Below are positions 32,664 through 45,764 of a stretch of DNA of 64,000 nt, piece by piece; within the stretch, counting starts at the first letter, position 1; each line of letters starts with the position of its first letter. The position numbers were made by a program, and so were the translations under genes. Origin of the DNA: Staphylospora marina (GTDB lineage: Bacteria; Bacillota; Bacilli; Thermoactinomycetales; Thermoactinomycetaceae). Where the stretch lies: contig NZ_CP034118.1 of the NCBI RefSeq assembly GCF_003856495.1, forward strand, positions 62,001 through 126,000, read 5' to 3'. The notes under the pieces are model-generated. The model was not told where the DNA came from and made no database searches. It was given only the letters and a program-made list of their open reading frames with translations.

Positions 32664-34214
32664 GTGCTCATCTCCAAGATTCGCGAAGAACTGGAAACGG
32701 GCAGGCTGGTCGGGAAGGGGGACCGCGTGTTGTGTGCGGTGTCGGGCGGTCCCGACTCGACGGCGCTGCTTCAGGTGATGTGGGAGCTTCGGGAAGAAGG
32801 CGGTTTTTCGGTCGGAGCCGTGCATGTGAACCATCGGCTCCGGGGGGAAGAAAGCGAGGAAGACGCCCGGTTTGTCAAGCGGTTTTGCCTGGAGCGAAAG
32901 ATCCCGGTCATCGTCCTTCAAGCCGATGTGGCCGGTGAACTCAAAGCCCGGGGCGGAAACCGCCAGGATGTGGCGAGGAAATGGCGGTACCGGCTGTTTC
33001 GGGAAGCGGCAAAACGCTGGAACGCAAACGTGCTGGCGCTGGCTCACCACGCGGATGACCAAGCGGAAACGGTGTTGATGCGCATGCTCCGGGGAGCCGG
33101 CCCCGGCGGGTTGACCGGAATGGAGAAAGTGCGCCGGTGGAAAGGGATTCGCCTGATCCGTCCGCTCCTCGGCTGTTCCAAAGAAGAGCTCGAAGCCTTC
33201 TGCCGGGAAAGGAACATCCGTCCCCGCCTGGATTCCAGCAATGAAAGCCTTGTTTATACGCGCAACTACGTCCGTCACAAAATCATGCCGGTGCTGGAAA
33301 GCGTGAATCCCCGGGTCAAACGGGCGCTCAACCAGCTGGCGGACATTCTTCGCGAAGAAGAACGGGTGTGGAAGGATCTGACCGAAGATGCCGTCCGGAA
33401 GGTGTGCCTCAGACGGGAAAGAGACGTGTGGGAGCTGGACGTTTCAAGTTTTCTTCACCTGCCCGTTGCTTTACAACGCAGGATGGTTAAACTAATATTA
33501 AGTTATCTTTCGGATGCGGAAAATCCGGACTGGACGTTGGATGCGGTGGAGCGGGCAAGGAATCTCGCGTTGGGGGACAACCCTTCCGCGCGTGCGGATT
33601 TGCCCGGAGGCATTCTGGCTTGTCGGGAATACGGACTCATGCGGTTGACGCGGCGCGGCGGGAACCAGGAAACGGCAGTCGAACATGGACCTGCTTCCGT
33701 CAGGATCCCGCTTGTCATCCCTGGCATGACGCCGCTTTCCGGATTGTCCGGCGCGATTCGTGCGTCCGTCAAGGAAGGATCATGGCACGGGCAGGTGGAC
33801 GGGCGCGACAAAGCGGTGTTCGACCGGGACGCCCTGGAAGGTCCGTTGGTGGTGCGTTCCCGCAAACCGGGCGATCGGATGACGGTGTTGGGAATGAACG
33901 GAACCAAAAAATTGAAAGATGTATTCATGGAAGCGAAGATTCCCAAGCGGCTGCGTGACCGCCACCCCGTGGTCGAATGCGGGGGAGAGATCCTGTGGCT
34001 GCCCGGAATCAGACGCTCCGCCCTGGCGCCGGTCACGTCAGCGACCCGGCGATTTCTCTGTTTGGAGTGGGTCCGGGAAGAGGACCCGTCGGTTCCGCAG
34101 AAGCTTTCGCAAATACAGGAGGACTGTCATGCATCAGGACATCAAACAGATCTTGATCACGGAAGAGGAGATTGCCCGGAGGACGGCGGAGTTGGGCAAA
34201 GCGATCGCCGATGA
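32664..34214 (+). CDS. tilS: tRNA(Ile)-lysidine synthetase
   Basis: This 516-residue enzyme modifies the wobble C of tRNA-Ile2 (CAT) to lysidine. The PP-loop motif [11 protein letters not shown] (around residue 27) is complete, and [13 protein letters not shown] and RRKW-like adjacent motifs ([15 protein letters not shown]) are present. The C-terminal TilS domain ends around residue 480 ([22 protein letters not shown]). The GTG at 32664 with AAGGAG nine bases upstream is preferred over an earlier TTG/ATG-type start. The frame runs 86 bases into hpt, adding about 28 residues that look non-conserved; see findings. B. subtilis yabS and yabT are absent between spoIIE and tilS. Confidence 0.95.
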   Translation: MLISKIREELETGRLVGKGDRVLCAVSGGPDSTALLQVMWELREEGGFSVGAVHVNHRLRGEESEEDARFVKRFCLERKIPVIVLQADVAGELKARGGNRQDVARKWRYRLFREAAKRWNANVLALAHHADDQAETVLMRMLRGAGPGGLTGMEKVRRWKGIRLIRPLLGCSKEELEAFCRERNIRPRLDSSNESLVYTRNYVRHKIMPVLESVNPRVKRALNQLADILREEERVWKDLTEDAVRKVCLRRERDVWELDVSSFLHLPVALQRRMVKLILSYLSDAENPDWTLDAVERARNLALGDNPSARADLPGGILACREYGLMRLTRRGGNQETAVEHGPASVRIPLVIPGMTPLSGLSGAIRASVKEGSWHGQVDGRDKAVFDRDALEGPLVVRSRKPGDRMTVLGMNGTKKLKDVFMEAKIPKRLRDRHPVVECGGEILWLPGIRRSALAPVTSATRRFLCLEWVREEDPSVPQKLSQIQEDCHASGHQTDLDHGRGDCPEDGGVGQSDRR

Positions 34215-34668
34215 ATACCGGGACTTGTTTCCGCTGATGATATGCGTGCTCAAAGGGGCCGTTCCGTTCATGGCGGATTTCATCCGGAAAGTGGACATCC
34301 CGCTGGAAACGGATTACATGGCGGTCTCCAGTTACGGCAAATCCACGAAATCTTCCGGTGTGGTCCGGATTCTCAAAGATCTGGATGCATCGGTGGAAGG
34401 ACGTCATATCGTCATCGTCGAAGACATCATCGACACCGGATTGACGCTCAGCTACCTGGTGGAACTCCTCAAGGGACGCGGAGCCGCTTCGGTGAAAATC
34501 GTGACGCTCCTTGACAAACCGGACCGCCGCAAGGTCGATCTGAAACCGGATTACGCGGGCTTCACCATTCCCGACGCGTTCGTGGTGGGGTATGGTCTCG
34601 ACTATGCGGAGAAATACCGCAACCTTCCCTATATCGGCATTTTGAAGGAAGAGGTTTACCAGTCCTGA
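34129..34668 (+). CDS. hpt: hypoxanthine-guanine phosphoribosyltransferase
   Basis: This 179-residue purine salvage enzyme converts hypoxanthine or guanine with PRPP to IMP or GMP. The PRPP loop [15 protein letters not shown], the [13 protein letters not shown] segment and DFMAVSSYG-like [10 protein letters not shown] are typical of HGPRT. The ATG at 34129 is five bases from CAGGAGG, giving the normal start [11 protein letters not shown]. Its first 86 bases lie inside the tilS reading frame. Gene order tilS-hpt-ftsH matches B. subtilis. Confidence 0.97.
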   Translation: MHQDIKQILITEEEIARRTAELGKAIADEYRDLFPLMICVLKGAVPFMADFIRKVDIPLETDYMAVSSYGKSTKSSGVVRILKDLDASVEGRHIVIVEDIIDTGLTLSYLVELLKGRGAASVKIVTLLDKPDRRKVDLKPDYAGFTIPDAFVVGYGLDYAEKYRNLPYIGILKEEVYQS

Positions 34669-34680
34669 AATCCCGCTTTG

Positions 34681-34710
34681 TTGTATGGGCGCCGCGTGCT
34701 GTGATACAAT
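34681..34710 (+). promoter_or_regulatory. probable sigma-A promoter of ftsH
   Basis: TTGTAT (34681-34686) and TACAAT (34705-34710) with an 18-base spacer, 30 bases before the ftsH start codon. Confidence 0.55.
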
Positions 34711-34739
34711 GATACAAGTGGACCGAGAGGAGGCCAGGG

Positions 34740-36803
<2,064 letters not shown>

Positions 36804-36820
36804 GGAGACCGGACGATTCG

Positions 36821-36848
36821 GAGGCGCCGCTTGGACGGTGCCTCTTTT
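36821..36848 (+). terminator. ftsH terminator
   Basis: GAGGCGCCG and CGGTGCCTC form a nine-base stem (one wobble pair), followed by TTTTGTTT. Confidence 0.85.
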
Positions 36849-36955
36849 GTTTGGCATTCGCCGCTTTGATTCGATGCGTTTGGGCAACATATGGAGGGAA
36901 ACAGCCGGTCCGGTCACAATCCGGGAACACCGGTCAGAACGGGTGGGAAGAACAG

Positions 36956-37738
36956 ATGGAGAATCACGCAAATCTTCTCTTGATGGATGTCGGAAACACC
37001 AATATCGTGCTGGGAGTGTATCGGGGAGAGGAGCTTTCCCATCATTGGAGATTGCAGACGGACCGCAACGCGACCGAAGACGAATTCGGCATGATGCTGA
37101 AAAGTCTGTTGACCCACGTCGGATTTGGATTGGATGATTTTGAGGGGGTCATCATCTCTTCCGTGGTTCCGCCGCTGACCAACGTGTTGACGCGGATGAC
37201 CGAAAAGTACATGGGTCTTACCCCGTTGGTGTTGGGTCCCGGCGTGAAAACCGGTTTGAACATCAAAACGGACAACCCGCGGGAAGTGGGAGCGGACCGG
37301 ATCGCCAATGCGGTCGCCGCGATCGAACTGTACGGGGCGCCGGTGATCATCGTCGACTTCGGAACGGCCACCACCTTCTGTTTCATCGATGAAGACGGGA
37401 ACTACCTCGGCGGTGCCATCACCCCGGGGGTGAACATTTCCGCCGAAGCCCTGGTGCAACGGGCCGCCAAACTGACCCGGGTGGAGATCGTGAAGCCGGA
37501 AGCGGTGGTGGGACGCAACACGGTCCAGTCGGTGCAGGCCGGCGTTTACTACGGGTATGTGGGCGTGGTGGATGAAATTGTCACCCGCATGAAAGCGCTG
37601 CTGAAGAAGCGTCCCAAAGTGGTCGCGACCGGTGGGCTCGCTTCGCTCATCTGCAACGATACCCGGACGATCGATGAAGTGAATCCGCATTTGACCTTGC
37701 AAGGACTGAAAATCATTTATGAACGCAACCGCAAGTAA
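36956..37738 (+). CDS. coaX: type III pantothenate kinase
   Basis: This 260-residue CoaX enzyme phosphorylates pantothenate in coenzyme A synthesis. The ASKHA-fold phosphate loop [15 protein letters not shown] at the start, [12 protein letters not shown] and [16 protein letters not shown] in the middle and the late ATGGLASLI motif define the type III family. The ATG at 36956 gives [16 protein letters not shown]; an upstream in-frame start would extend across the ftsH terminator. It is followed by hslO as in B. subtilis. Confidence 0.96.
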   Translation: MENHANLLLMDVGNTNIVLGVYRGEELSHHWRLQTDRNATEDEFGMMLKSLLTHVGFGLDDFEGVIISSVVPPLTNVLTRMTEKYMGLTPLVLGPGVKTGLNIKTDNPREVGADRIANAVAAIELYGAPVIIVDFGTATTFCFIDEDGNYLGGAITPGVNISAEALVQRAAKLTRVEIVKPEAVVGRNTVQSVQAGVYYGYVGVVDEIVTRMKALLKKRPKVVATGGLASLICNDTRTIDEVNPHLTLQGLKIIYERNRK

Positions 37739-37763
37739 CCCCCGGAACGCCTGGGGGTTTCCC
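37737..37763 (+). terminator. coaX terminator
   Basis: AACCCCC (37737-37743) and GGGGGTT (37753-37759) form a stem overlapping the coaX stop codon; the T-tract is short. Confidence 0.65.
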
Positions 37764-37801
37764 TGTCCTTCGGGACACTTGCGGCACGGGAGGGAACGAA
37801 C

Positions 37802-38674
37802 ATGAGGGATTACACGGTACGAGCCATCTCGGCGGACGGTTTTGTTCGCGGGTTTGCCGCCAAAACGACCGGACTCGTCCAGGACATGTGCAATCGGCAA
37901 AAGACTTGGCCGGTGGCCAGTGCGGCACTCGGCCGGACGGTCACCATGGCGGCGATGATGGGCCTCAACCTGAAGGAGGAAAAGCATCGCATCACCATCC
38001 GCGTAAGCGGAGACGGCCCGCTCGGGCAAATCATCGCGGACGCGGACGGGCAAGGAAACGTTCGCGGGACCGTCGATCATCCGCAAACGGACATCCCGAG
38101 AAGGGCGGACGGAAAGTTGGACGTGGGGACGGCCGTCGGCAAAGGATCCATTTACATCATCAAGGACCTGGGACTTCGCGAACCCTACACGGGAACCAGT
38201 CCCATCGTTTCGGGAGAGCTGGGGGATGATTTTACCTATTATTTCAGCGTGTCGGAGCAAACCCCGTCTTCCGTCGGGCTCGGGGTTCTGGTCAAAGGGG
38301 AGGAAATCCTGGCGGCCGGCGGTTACATGGTTCAGGTGATGCCGGGGGCATCGGATGAAGTGATCGACCGGCTGGAACAACGGATCGCCGGCATCGGATC
38401 CATTTCGGAGCGCATTCAAGAAGGAGCGACTCCGGAAGATCTGATGTATCTGGTGCTCGGGGATGACGCGGAGATTCTGGAATCCCGTCCCGTCCGCTTC
38501 CGGTGCCGCTGTTCCCGGGAACGGATCGAGGCGATGCTCCGCAGCCTCGGAAAGGACGAAGTGGAATCCCTCCTGAACGAACAGGGGAAGGCCGAAGTGG
38601 TCTGCCATTTCTGCGGAGAAACCCGCACGTTCGGAGAGGATGAATTGAAGCGGATCATCGAAGAAATCATTTGA
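37802..38674 (+). CDS. hslO: redox-regulated chaperone Hsp33
   Basis: This 290-residue cytoplasmic chaperone is switched on by oxidation. The N-terminal holdase domain has ISADGFVRGFAAKTTGLV and the dimer region. The zinc switch at the C-terminus is complete: FRCRCSRER (about residue 235) and VVCHFCGETRTF (about residue 268), giving the four Cys. Length is normal for HslO. The cysK promoter overlaps the stop codon, so the transcript probably ends or continues into cysK without a clear terminator. Confidence 0.97.
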   Translation: MRDYTVRAISADGFVRGFAAKTTGLVQDMCNRQKTWPVASAALGRTVTMAAMMGLNLKEEKHRITIRVSGDGPLGQIIADADGQGNVRGTVDHPQTDIPRRADGKLDVGTAVGKGSIYIIKDLGLREPYTGTSPIVSGELGDDFTYYFSVSEQTPSSVGLGVLVKGEEILAAGGYMVQVMPGASDEVIDRLEQRIAGIGSISERIQEGATPEDLMYLVLGDDAEILESRPVRFRCRCSRERIEAMLRSLGKDEVESLLNEQGKAEVVCHFCGETRTFGEDELKRIIEEII

Positions 38675-38700
38675 CAACTTTCTTTCGGGGTTGATAAGAT
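38671..38700 (+). promoter_or_regulatory. sigma-A promoter of cysK
   Basis: TTGACA (38671-38676) and TAAGAT (38695-38700) with an 18-base spacer. The leader contains TACTCGGAATAGG (38727-38739), which shares the GGAAT core of CymR sites; that resemblance is weak. Confidence 0.7.
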
Positions 38701-38751
38701 AAAAACAGCAAATCCTACATTTTTACTCGGAATAGGAGGTCTTGGTTCCGG

Positions 38752-39678
38752 ATGCTGGTTGCGGACAACATTCTGGGTCTGATCGGTCGGACACCGATTG
38801 TCAAACTGAATCGCATCGTCGGCAAATCGGATGCCGATGTGTTCCTCAAACTGGAATATTTCAATCCGGGCGGAAGCGTCAAAGACCGGATTGCTTTGAG
38901 TATGATCCAAGAAGCGGAAAAACGCGGGGAATTGAAACCGGGAGCAACCATTCTGGAGCCGACCAGCGGCAACACGGGGATCGGACTGGCGATGGTCGCG
39001 GCGGCCAAGGGATACCGTGCGCTGCTCGTGATGCCCGACACCATGAGCGTGGAGCGCCGCAACCTGTTGAGGGCTTACGGTGCCGAACTGGTGCTCACTC
39101 CCGGGGCGGAAGGGATGAAAGGGGCCATCGCCCGCGCGGAAGAGATCAAGCGGGAGAATCCCGACTACTTCATGCCTCAGCAATTCAAGAACCCCGACAA
39201 CGTCAAGATTCACCTGGAGACGACCGCGGTGGAAATCGTGGAGCAAATGGGTGGCGAAATTGACGCCTTCGTGGCCGGAATCGGCACGGGCGGAACGATC
39301 ACCGGCGTGGGTCGGGTTCTGAAGGAAAAATACCCGCACGTTCACATCGTGGCCGTGGAACCGGCGGATTCTCCGGTGCTGTCCGGCGGAAAACCGGGCA
39401 AGCACAAGATTCAGGGAATCGGAGCCGGATTCGTGCCGGACATTCTCGACACCGGCGTGTACGATGAAGTCATCACCGTCGAAAATGAAGAAGCTTTCCA
39501 ATGGGCACGCCGTCTGGCTCGCGAAGAGGGAATTCTCGGAGGAATTTCCACCGGTGCGGCAACGGCGGCCGCGCTGAAAGTGGCCAGACGATTGGGGAAC
39601 GGCAAGCGCGTTTTGGCCGTGTCGCCGTCCAACGGGGAGCGCTATCTGACCACGGACCTGTTCAAATTTGAGGACTGA
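38752..39678 (+). CDS. cysK: cysteine synthase (O-acetylserine sulfhydrylase)
   Basis: This 308-residue PLP enzyme makes cysteine from O-acetylserine and sulfide. The Lys that binds PLP is in [10 protein letters not shown] (residue 45), and [19 protein letters not shown] is the substrate-binding Asn loop. [13 protein letters not shown] binds the cofactor phosphate. AGGAGG precedes the ATG. The gene has its own promoter overlapping the hslO stop and is followed by a terminator. The final pentapeptide of CysK (KFED) ends close to the motif seen in B. subtilis CysK. Confidence 0.97.
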   Translation: MLVADNILGLIGRTPIVKLNRIVGKSDADVFLKLEYFNPGGSVKDRIALSMIQEAEKRGELKPGATILEPTSGNTGIGLAMVAAAKGYRALLVMPDTMSVERRNLLRAYGAELVLTPGAEGMKGAIARAEEIKRENPDYFMPQQFKNPDNVKIHLETTAVEIVEQMGGEIDAFVAGIGTGGTITGVGRVLKEKYPHVHIVAVEPADSPVLSGGKPGKHKIQGIGAGFVPDILDTGVYDEVITVENEEAFQWARRLAREEGILGGISTGAATAAALKVARRLGNGKRVLAVSPSNGERYLTTDLFKFED

Positions 39679-39776
39679 TCCCTGCCGGGAATTGAAGGGA
39701 TCATGCATGTTGTCCTCATCCTCCGGCATCGGGAGAAGACCGTGACGCATCATGTCCCGAAACAACGGGGATTGCA

Positions 39777-39810
39777 AAGCCTGTTCGCCCATGGGGTGAC
39801 GGGCTTTTTT
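39777..39810 (+). terminator. cysK terminator
   Basis: AAGCCTGTT..CCC and GGG..GACGGGCTT pair with small internal mismatches, followed by six T. Confidence 0.75.
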
Positions 39811-39846
39811 CATTTGCATGGAGGGTTTGCGGAATCGGTTGTTCTC

Positions 39847-39876
39847 TTGGAAGGCTTGCGGCGGGTGTGTTAAAAT
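39847..39876 (+). promoter_or_regulatory. probable sigma-A promoter of the folate operon
   Basis: TTGGAA (39847-39852) and TAAAAT (39871-39876) with an 18-base spacer, 55 bases before pabA. The genes pabA to lysS follow in one direction without an internal terminator. Confidence 0.55.
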
Positions 39877-39930
39877 AACATGATCAGGGGAGCCGAGTGG
39901 AGCAGAGAAGAGAGGAGAGGAGCGGGATCC

Positions 39931-40515
39931 ATGATCCTGATGATCGACAATTACGATTCGTTCACGTACAATCTGGTCCAGTACCTGGAGGAACTGGGCG
40001 AGCGTCTTCACGTGGTGAGAAACGATGCCATTCGCATCGAAGAAATAGAATCCATGAATCCGACCTGCATCGTCATTTCCCCGGGACCCGGAACCCCGGA
40101 TGACGCCGGCATTTCGGTGGAAACGGTGCGACGGTTTGCCGGCCGGATTCCCATTCTCGGCGTGTGTCTCGGGCACCAGACCATTGCACAGGTCTGCGGA
40201 GCCCGCGTGGTGCGGGCCGGTCGACTGATGCACGGGAAAACGTCCCCGATTCTTCATGACGGCCGGACGCTGTTCGAAGGGCTTCCGTCCCCGCTGACCG
40301 TGATGCGGTATCATTCGCTCTTGGTGGATCCAAAGAGCTTGCCGCCGGAACTGGAAGTGAGCGCCACCACGCCGGAAGGGGAGATCATGGCCATCCGGCA
40401 CCGGCATCTGCCGCTGGAAGGGGTCCAGTTTCATCCCGAATCGATTCTGAGTGAATGCGGGAAGGAACTCTTGGCCAATTTTGTCCGGCTTGCCGGGAAA
40501 GGCGGGAGGGCATGA
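39931..40515 (+). CDS. pabA: aminodeoxychorismate/anthranilate synthase glutamine amidotransferase
   Basis: This 194-residue class I glutamine amidotransferase supplies ammonia for p-aminobenzoate synthesis. [15 protein letters not shown] is the N-terminal signature, [11 protein letters not shown] contains the nucleophile Cys, and [13 protein letters not shown] holds the catalytic His and Glu. The ATG at 39931 has GAGGAGAGG upstream. B. subtilis has pabB in front of pabA; no pabB lies upstream here, so the synthase partner must be encoded elsewhere. The protein may also serve anthranilate synthase, as in B. subtilis. The stop overlaps pabC (ATGA). Confidence 0.95.
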   Translation: MILMIDNYDSFTYNLVQYLEELGERLHVVRNDAIRIEEIESMNPTCIVISPGPGTPDDAGISVETVRRFAGRIPILGVCLGHQTIAQVCGARVVRAGRLMHGKTSPILHDGRTLFEGLPSPLTVMRYHSLLVDPKSLPPELEVSATTPEGEIMAIRHRHLPLEGVQFHPESILSECGKELLANFVRLAGKGGRA

Positions 40516-41390
40516 CCTGGATGATGCTCGGGGACCGACCGGTCCCGGAACGGGAAGCGCGCATCTCCGTGCTTGACCACGGACTCCTGTACGGGCTTGG
40601 GGCGTTTGAGACGCTTCGGCTGTACGACGGTCACCCGTTTTTGCTGGATGACCATCTGGATCGGCTGAACCGGGGTCTGGCGTGCATGGGAATCCGCATT
40701 CCTCAGTCCAGGGAGGCTTGGATCCGGCAAATCCGGCACGTCTCCCGTCTGAACGGTTGGAAGGATGCCACGGTCCGGTTGGCGGTCACCGCCGGGGAAG
40801 AAGGACCGGGGCTGGGTGCCGGCCGGTACGGGCGCCCCAACACCTTTCTGTTCATCCGGCCGCTTCCCCCCGATCCTCCCTGGGAACAGCGGGGGAAATC
40901 CCTTCGGCAGGTACGGACGCCCAGGCAGGCCCCCGGCGGGGCGGAACGGTTCAAAACGGCCAATTACCTGAACAGCGTGCTGGCCCGACAGGAGCTCTCC
41001 GCGTTTCCGGATGAGGAAGGGTTGATGCTGACGAAAGACGGAATGCTGGCGGAGGGCATCATCAGCCACCTCTTCTTTGTGAAGGACGGGGTTCTTTGCA
41101 CACCGTCCCTGGAGTTGGGCATTCTGGAAGGAGTGACCCGGACCTTTGTGCTCGAGTTGGCACGGCGGGCGGGAATCCCCGTGGAGGAAGGGATCTGGCC
41201 ACCCGGGGTGCTCGACGAAGCGGACGAGATCTTCCTGACCAATTCGGTGCGGGAGATCGTTCCGGTTCGATCCTGGAACGGCCGGCGATGGGAACGGCAT
41301 CCGGTGGGCCGTTTGCTGTGGGAAGAATATCGCCGTCATATCGGTTGGCGGTGGAGTGTTTGGCAAGAGACGGGAGGAGAAGGACAGTGA
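40512..41390 (+). CDS. pabC: aminodeoxychorismate lyase
   Basis: This 292-residue fold-type IV PLP enzyme releases pyruvate to form p-aminobenzoate. [20 protein letters not shown] is the N-terminal signature, [13 protein letters not shown] contains the PLP-binding Lys region and [14 protein letters not shown] the cofactor-phosphate loop. The related D-amino acid or branched-chain aminotransferases share this fold; context with pabA and folP decides for PabC. It overlaps pabA by four bases and folP by four bases. Confidence 0.92.
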   Translation: MTWMMLGDRPVPEREARISVLDHGLLYGLGAFETLRLYDGHPFLLDDHLDRLNRGLACMGIRIPQSREAWIRQIRHVSRLNGWKDATVRLAVTAGEEGPGLGAGRYGRPNTFLFIRPLPPDPPWEQRGKSLRQVRTPRQAPGGAERFKTANYLNSVLARQELSAFPDEEGLMLTKDGMLAEGIISHLFFVKDGVLCTPSLELGILEGVTRTFVLELARRAGIPVEEGIWPPGVLDEADEIFLTNSVREIVPVRSWNGRRWERHPVGRLLWEEYRRHIGWRWSVWQETGGEGQ

Positions 41391-42223
41391 TTCGGCAGGA
41401 GATGATGGCGGGTTCCGGGTGGCTCCGTGTCCGGAACCGAACCTTGGTGATGGGAATCCTCAACGTGACACCGGACTCCTTTTCCGACGGTGGCCGGTAT
41501 GTCCGGCTGGAGGCGGCGGTGGAGCATGCCCGGAAGTTGGCGGCGGACGGGGCGGACATCATTGACATCGGCGGGGAATCCACGCGGCCCGGGGCAATGC
41601 CCGTCTCCCTCGACGAGGAACTGGAGCGGGTCATCCCGGTGGTGGAAGCGGTGGCCAAGGAAGTGAACGTGCCGATCTCGGTCGACACGTACAAGGCGGA
41701 AGTGGCCCGCCAGGCGGTCCGGGCGGGAGCCCGTATCATCAATGACGTGTGGGGGGCAAAGAAAGACCCGGACATGGCCCGGGTTGTCGCCGAGACGGGC
41801 GTTCCCGTCATTCTGATGCACAACCGGGAAAAAGCGGAATACGTTTCACTCTTGGACGACATCCGTGCAGACTTGATGGAATCCGTCGACATCGTCCGGC
41901 GTGCGGGGGTTCCGGATGAGCGGATCATCCTCGATCCGGGGATCGGATTCGCCAAAACTTATGAACACAATTTGCAGGTGATGCGGGAACTGGAGAAGGT
42001 GACCGCTTTGGGATTTCCGGTCCTTCTGGGAACCTCGCGCAAGTCTTTCATCGGTCGGACGCTGGATCTTCCGCCGGATGACCGCGTGGAAGGCACGGCA
42101 GCCACCGTGGCGCTGGGAATCGTCAAGGGCTGCCGGATCGTGCGCGTGCATGATGTCAGGGAAATGGTCCGCGTCTGCCGGATGATGGATGCCATGTTGT
42201 ACGGACCGTCCGCGGTGGAGTGA
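41387..42223 (+). CDS. folP: dihydropteroate synthase
   Basis: This 278-residue TIM-barrel enzyme condenses the pterin diphosphate with p-aminobenzoate and is the sulfonamide target. GILNVTPDSFSDGGRY and DIGGESTRPGA are the substrate-loop signatures; RKSFIGRTL is the late loop. The GTG at 41387 overlaps the pabC stop and follows GGAGGAGAAGGA; an ATG fifteen bases later is an alternative. The order pabA-pabC-folP-folB-folK is that of B. subtilis. Confidence 0.96.
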   Translation: MIRQEMMAGSGWLRVRNRTLVMGILNVTPDSFSDGGRYVRLEAAVEHARKLAADGADIIDIGGESTRPGAMPVSLDEELERVIPVVEAVAKEVNVPISVDTYKAEVARQAVRAGARIINDVWGAKKDPDMARVVAETGVPVILMHNREKAEYVSLLDDIRADLMESVDIVRRAGVPDERIILDPGIGFAKTYEHNLQVMRELEKVTALGFPVLLGTSRKSFIGRTLDLPPDDRVEGTAATVALGIVKGCRIVRVHDVREMVRVCRMMDAMLYGPSAVE

Positions 42224-42229
42224 GGAACC

Positions 42230-42589
42230 ATGGACAAAATTTTTGTCAGCGGCATGCGCTTTTATGCCTATCACGGGGTGTTTCCGGAAGAGAATCGGCT
42301 CGGCCAGCGTTTCGTCGTCGACGTCGAACTCGGATTGGATCTGTCTTCGGCGGGAAAAACGGATGACCTTTCCCTTTCGGTCAATTACGCCGAAGTGTAT
42401 GAAACCGTCCGCCGGGAAATGACGGAAAAGCGGGTCAACCTGCTGGAAACGCTGGCGGAAAACATCGCCTCCGCCCTGTTGTCCGCGTTTCCGGTGAAGG
42501 AAGCCCGCGTGCGGGTCACCAAACCGGACCCGCCGATTCCGGGACATTATGACGCCGTCGGCGTGGAAATCGTGAGGCGAAACCCATGA
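42230..42589 (+). CDS. folB: dihydroneopterin aldolase
   Basis: This 119-residue octameric enzyme converts dihydroneopterin to hydroxymethylpterin. FVSGMRFYAYHGVFPEENRLGQ is the family signature with the catalytic Tyr/Glu region, and VNYAEVYETVRREM follows. The C-terminal RVTKPDPPIPGHYDAVGVEI is typical. The stop overlaps the folK start by four bases. Confidence 0.96.
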   Translation: MDKIFVSGMRFYAYHGVFPEENRLGQRFVVDVELGLDLSSAGKTDDLSLSVNYAEVYETVRREMTEKRVNLLETLAENIASALLSAFPVKEARVRVTKPDPPIPGHYDAVGVEIVRRNP

Positions 42590-43107
42590 GTGGAACAAGC
42601 ACGGTGTACCTCGGACTGGGCTCCAATGTGGGGGATCGTCTCCGGTGGCTGAAAGAAGCGGTGAGGATGTTGGACGAGACGGAGGGAATCACCGTTGAGG
42701 CGATTTCCCCGATTTATGAAACGTCACCGGTCGGATATCTGGAGCAGCCCGATTTTCTCAATCTGGTCGTCCGAACCGGCGTCACGCTCTCTCCCCGCCG
42801 GATGCTGGACGTATGTCTGGATGTGGAAAGGCGGCTTGAAAGGGTGCGGGAGGTTCGCTGGGGCCCCCGGACCATCGACGTGGACATCTTGCTCTGGGAC
42901 CGGGAGATGATTCGGGAAGACGGTTTGACCGTTCCCCATCCCCGGATGGGCGAGAGGGCGTTTGTGCTGTGGCCTTTGAGAGATCTTGCCGGAAACATCC
43001 CGATTCCCGGAACGGGGAAACACTTGGACGATTTTCTGAAACGGCTTCCTTCCGGTCAGGAAATCAGCAAGTTGGAAGGGAATCTTTTCAATACGGACAT
43101 CGGATGA
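42586..43107 (+). CDS. folK: HPPK, hydroxymethyldihydropterin pyrophosphokinase
   Basis: This 173-residue kinase transfers pyrophosphate to 6-hydroxymethyl-7,8-dihydropterin. Signatures are YLGLGSNVGDRLRWL at the start and WGPRTIDVDILLWD in the middle, followed by PHPRMGERAFVLWPL. The ATG overlaps folB. The B. subtilis gene yazB, a small HTH protein that follows folK there, is absent. Confidence 0.96.
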   Translation: MSGTSTVYLGLGSNVGDRLRWLKEAVRMLDETEGITVEAISPIYETSPVGYLEQPDFLNLVVRTGVTLSPRRMLDVCLDVERRLERVREVRWGPRTIDVDILLWDREMIREDGLTVPHPRMGERAFVLWPLRDLAGNIPIPGTGKHLDDFLKRLPSGQEISKLEGNLFNTDIG

Positions 43108-43135
43108 ACATGATCCATGGAAAGGAGGAATCCGT

Positions 43136-44131
43136 ATGTTTCAGATCGGGAACGTTCGTTTGAAAAACCGCGTCGTTCTGGCGCCGATGGCCGGGGTGTG
43201 CAATCCCGCGTTCCGATTGATCGCCAAGGAATTCGGCGTGGGGCTCGTCTGTGCCGAAATGGTGAGCGACAAGGCCATTTTGCACGGGAACCAAAAAACC
43301 CGGGAAATGCTGTACGTGGATGAACGGGAGAAACCGCTCAGTCTGCAGATTTTCGGAGGAACCCGGGAAACGCTCGTGGAAGCGGCCAAGGTGGTGGATC
43401 AGCAAACCAATGCCGACATCATCGACATCAACATGGGTTGTCCGGTTCCGAAGGTGACGCGCTGCGATGCGGGAGCCAGATGGTTGCTGGATCCGGACAA
43501 GATTTATGAGATGGTGTCCGCCGTCGTCTCCGCGGTGAAGAAGCCGGTCACCGTGAAGATGCGGATCGGCTGGGATGACAAACACATCTACGCCGTGGAG
43601 AACGCCAAGGCGGTGGAGAGCGCCGGCGGAAGTGCGGTGGCGGTGCACGGTCGCACGCGCGAACAGCTGTATCGCGGCAAGGCCGACTGGACCATGATCG
43701 GCAAAGTGAAGGAAAACGTCAAGATTCCGGTGATCGGCAACGGGGACGTGTTCACGCCGGAAGACGCCAAGCGCATGCTGGACACCACCGGCTGCGACGC
43801 CGTCATGATCGGACGGGGCGCTCTCGGCAATCCCTGGATGCTGTACCGGACCGTCCATTACCTGGAGACGGGGGAACTTCTGCCGGAACCGGGACCGATG
43901 GAAAAGATGCAAATCGCCATCCTGCACATGGACCGGCTGGTGAAGCTCAAGGGAGAAGAAATTGCCGTTCGGGAAATGCGCAAGCACGCCTCCTGGTATC
44001 TCAAGGGCCTCCCCGGTGCGACCCGCATCAAGGAACAGGCCGTCCGGCAGGTGTCCCGCGACGCCATGGCGGAGCTCTTGCTGGGGTACGCACGGGAACT
44101 GGAGAAAGGAAACGTGCTTGAGACCGCATGA
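43136..44131 (+). CDS. dusB: tRNA-dihydrouridine synthase B
   Basis: This 331-residue flavoenzyme reduces uridine to dihydrouridine in tRNA. The TIM-barrel signature APMAGVCNPAFRLIAKEFG and the active-site MGCPVPKVTRCDAGARWL with the catalytic Cys are present. IDINMGCP, VHGRTREQLYRGKADW and IGRGALGNPW form the FMN and substrate sites. AAAGGAGG precedes the ATG. The gene lies between folK and lysS as in B. subtilis yacF. Confidence 0.95.
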   Translation: MFQIGNVRLKNRVVLAPMAGVCNPAFRLIAKEFGVGLVCAEMVSDKAILHGNQKTREMLYVDEREKPLSLQIFGGTRETLVEAAKVVDQQTNADIIDINMGCPVPKVTRCDAGARWLLDPDKIYEMVSAVVSAVKKPVTVKMRIGWDDKHIYAVENAKAVESAGGSAVAVHGRTREQLYRGKADWTMIGKVKENVKIPVIGNGDVFTPEDAKRMLDTTGCDAVMIGRGALGNPWMLYRTVHYLETGELLPEPGPMEKMQIAILHMDRLVKLKGEEIAVREMRKHASWYLKGLPGATRIKEQAVRQVSRDAMAELLLGYARELEKGNVLETA

Positions 44132-44156
44132 TCACAGAGACTGGAGGAGTGCATGA

Positions 44157-45656
<1,500 letters not shown>

Positions 45657-45676
45657 TCGCGGCAGATGACACGGGT

Positions 45677-45726
45677 TATCCACAAGTTGTTCACAAATGT
45701 TCGCTTTTTTGTGCACAACTTGTGGA
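45677..45726. repeat. 19-base inverted repeat with a perfect DnaA-box sequence
   Basis: Arms 45679-45697 and 45708-45726 pair with a single mismatch around a 10-base loop. The left arm region starts with TTATCCACA (45677-45685), an exact DnaA box, and the sequence holds related ACA/TGT nonamers. It lies between the lysS stop and the lysS terminator. Confidence 0.75.
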
Positions 45727-45727
45727 C

Positions 45728-45764
45728 AGGCGCTTTTCGGACGGCCGGGAAGCGCCTTTTTTTT
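45728..45764 (+). terminator. lysS terminator
   Basis: AGGCGCTT (45728-45735) and AAGCGCCT (45750-45757) form a stem with a 14-base loop, followed by a run of T. Confidence 0.88.

Noticed and set aside
45677..45726. DnaA-box hairpin as replication origin
   Set aside because: No dnaA, dnaN or AT-rich unwinding region lies nearby, and only one exact box is present.
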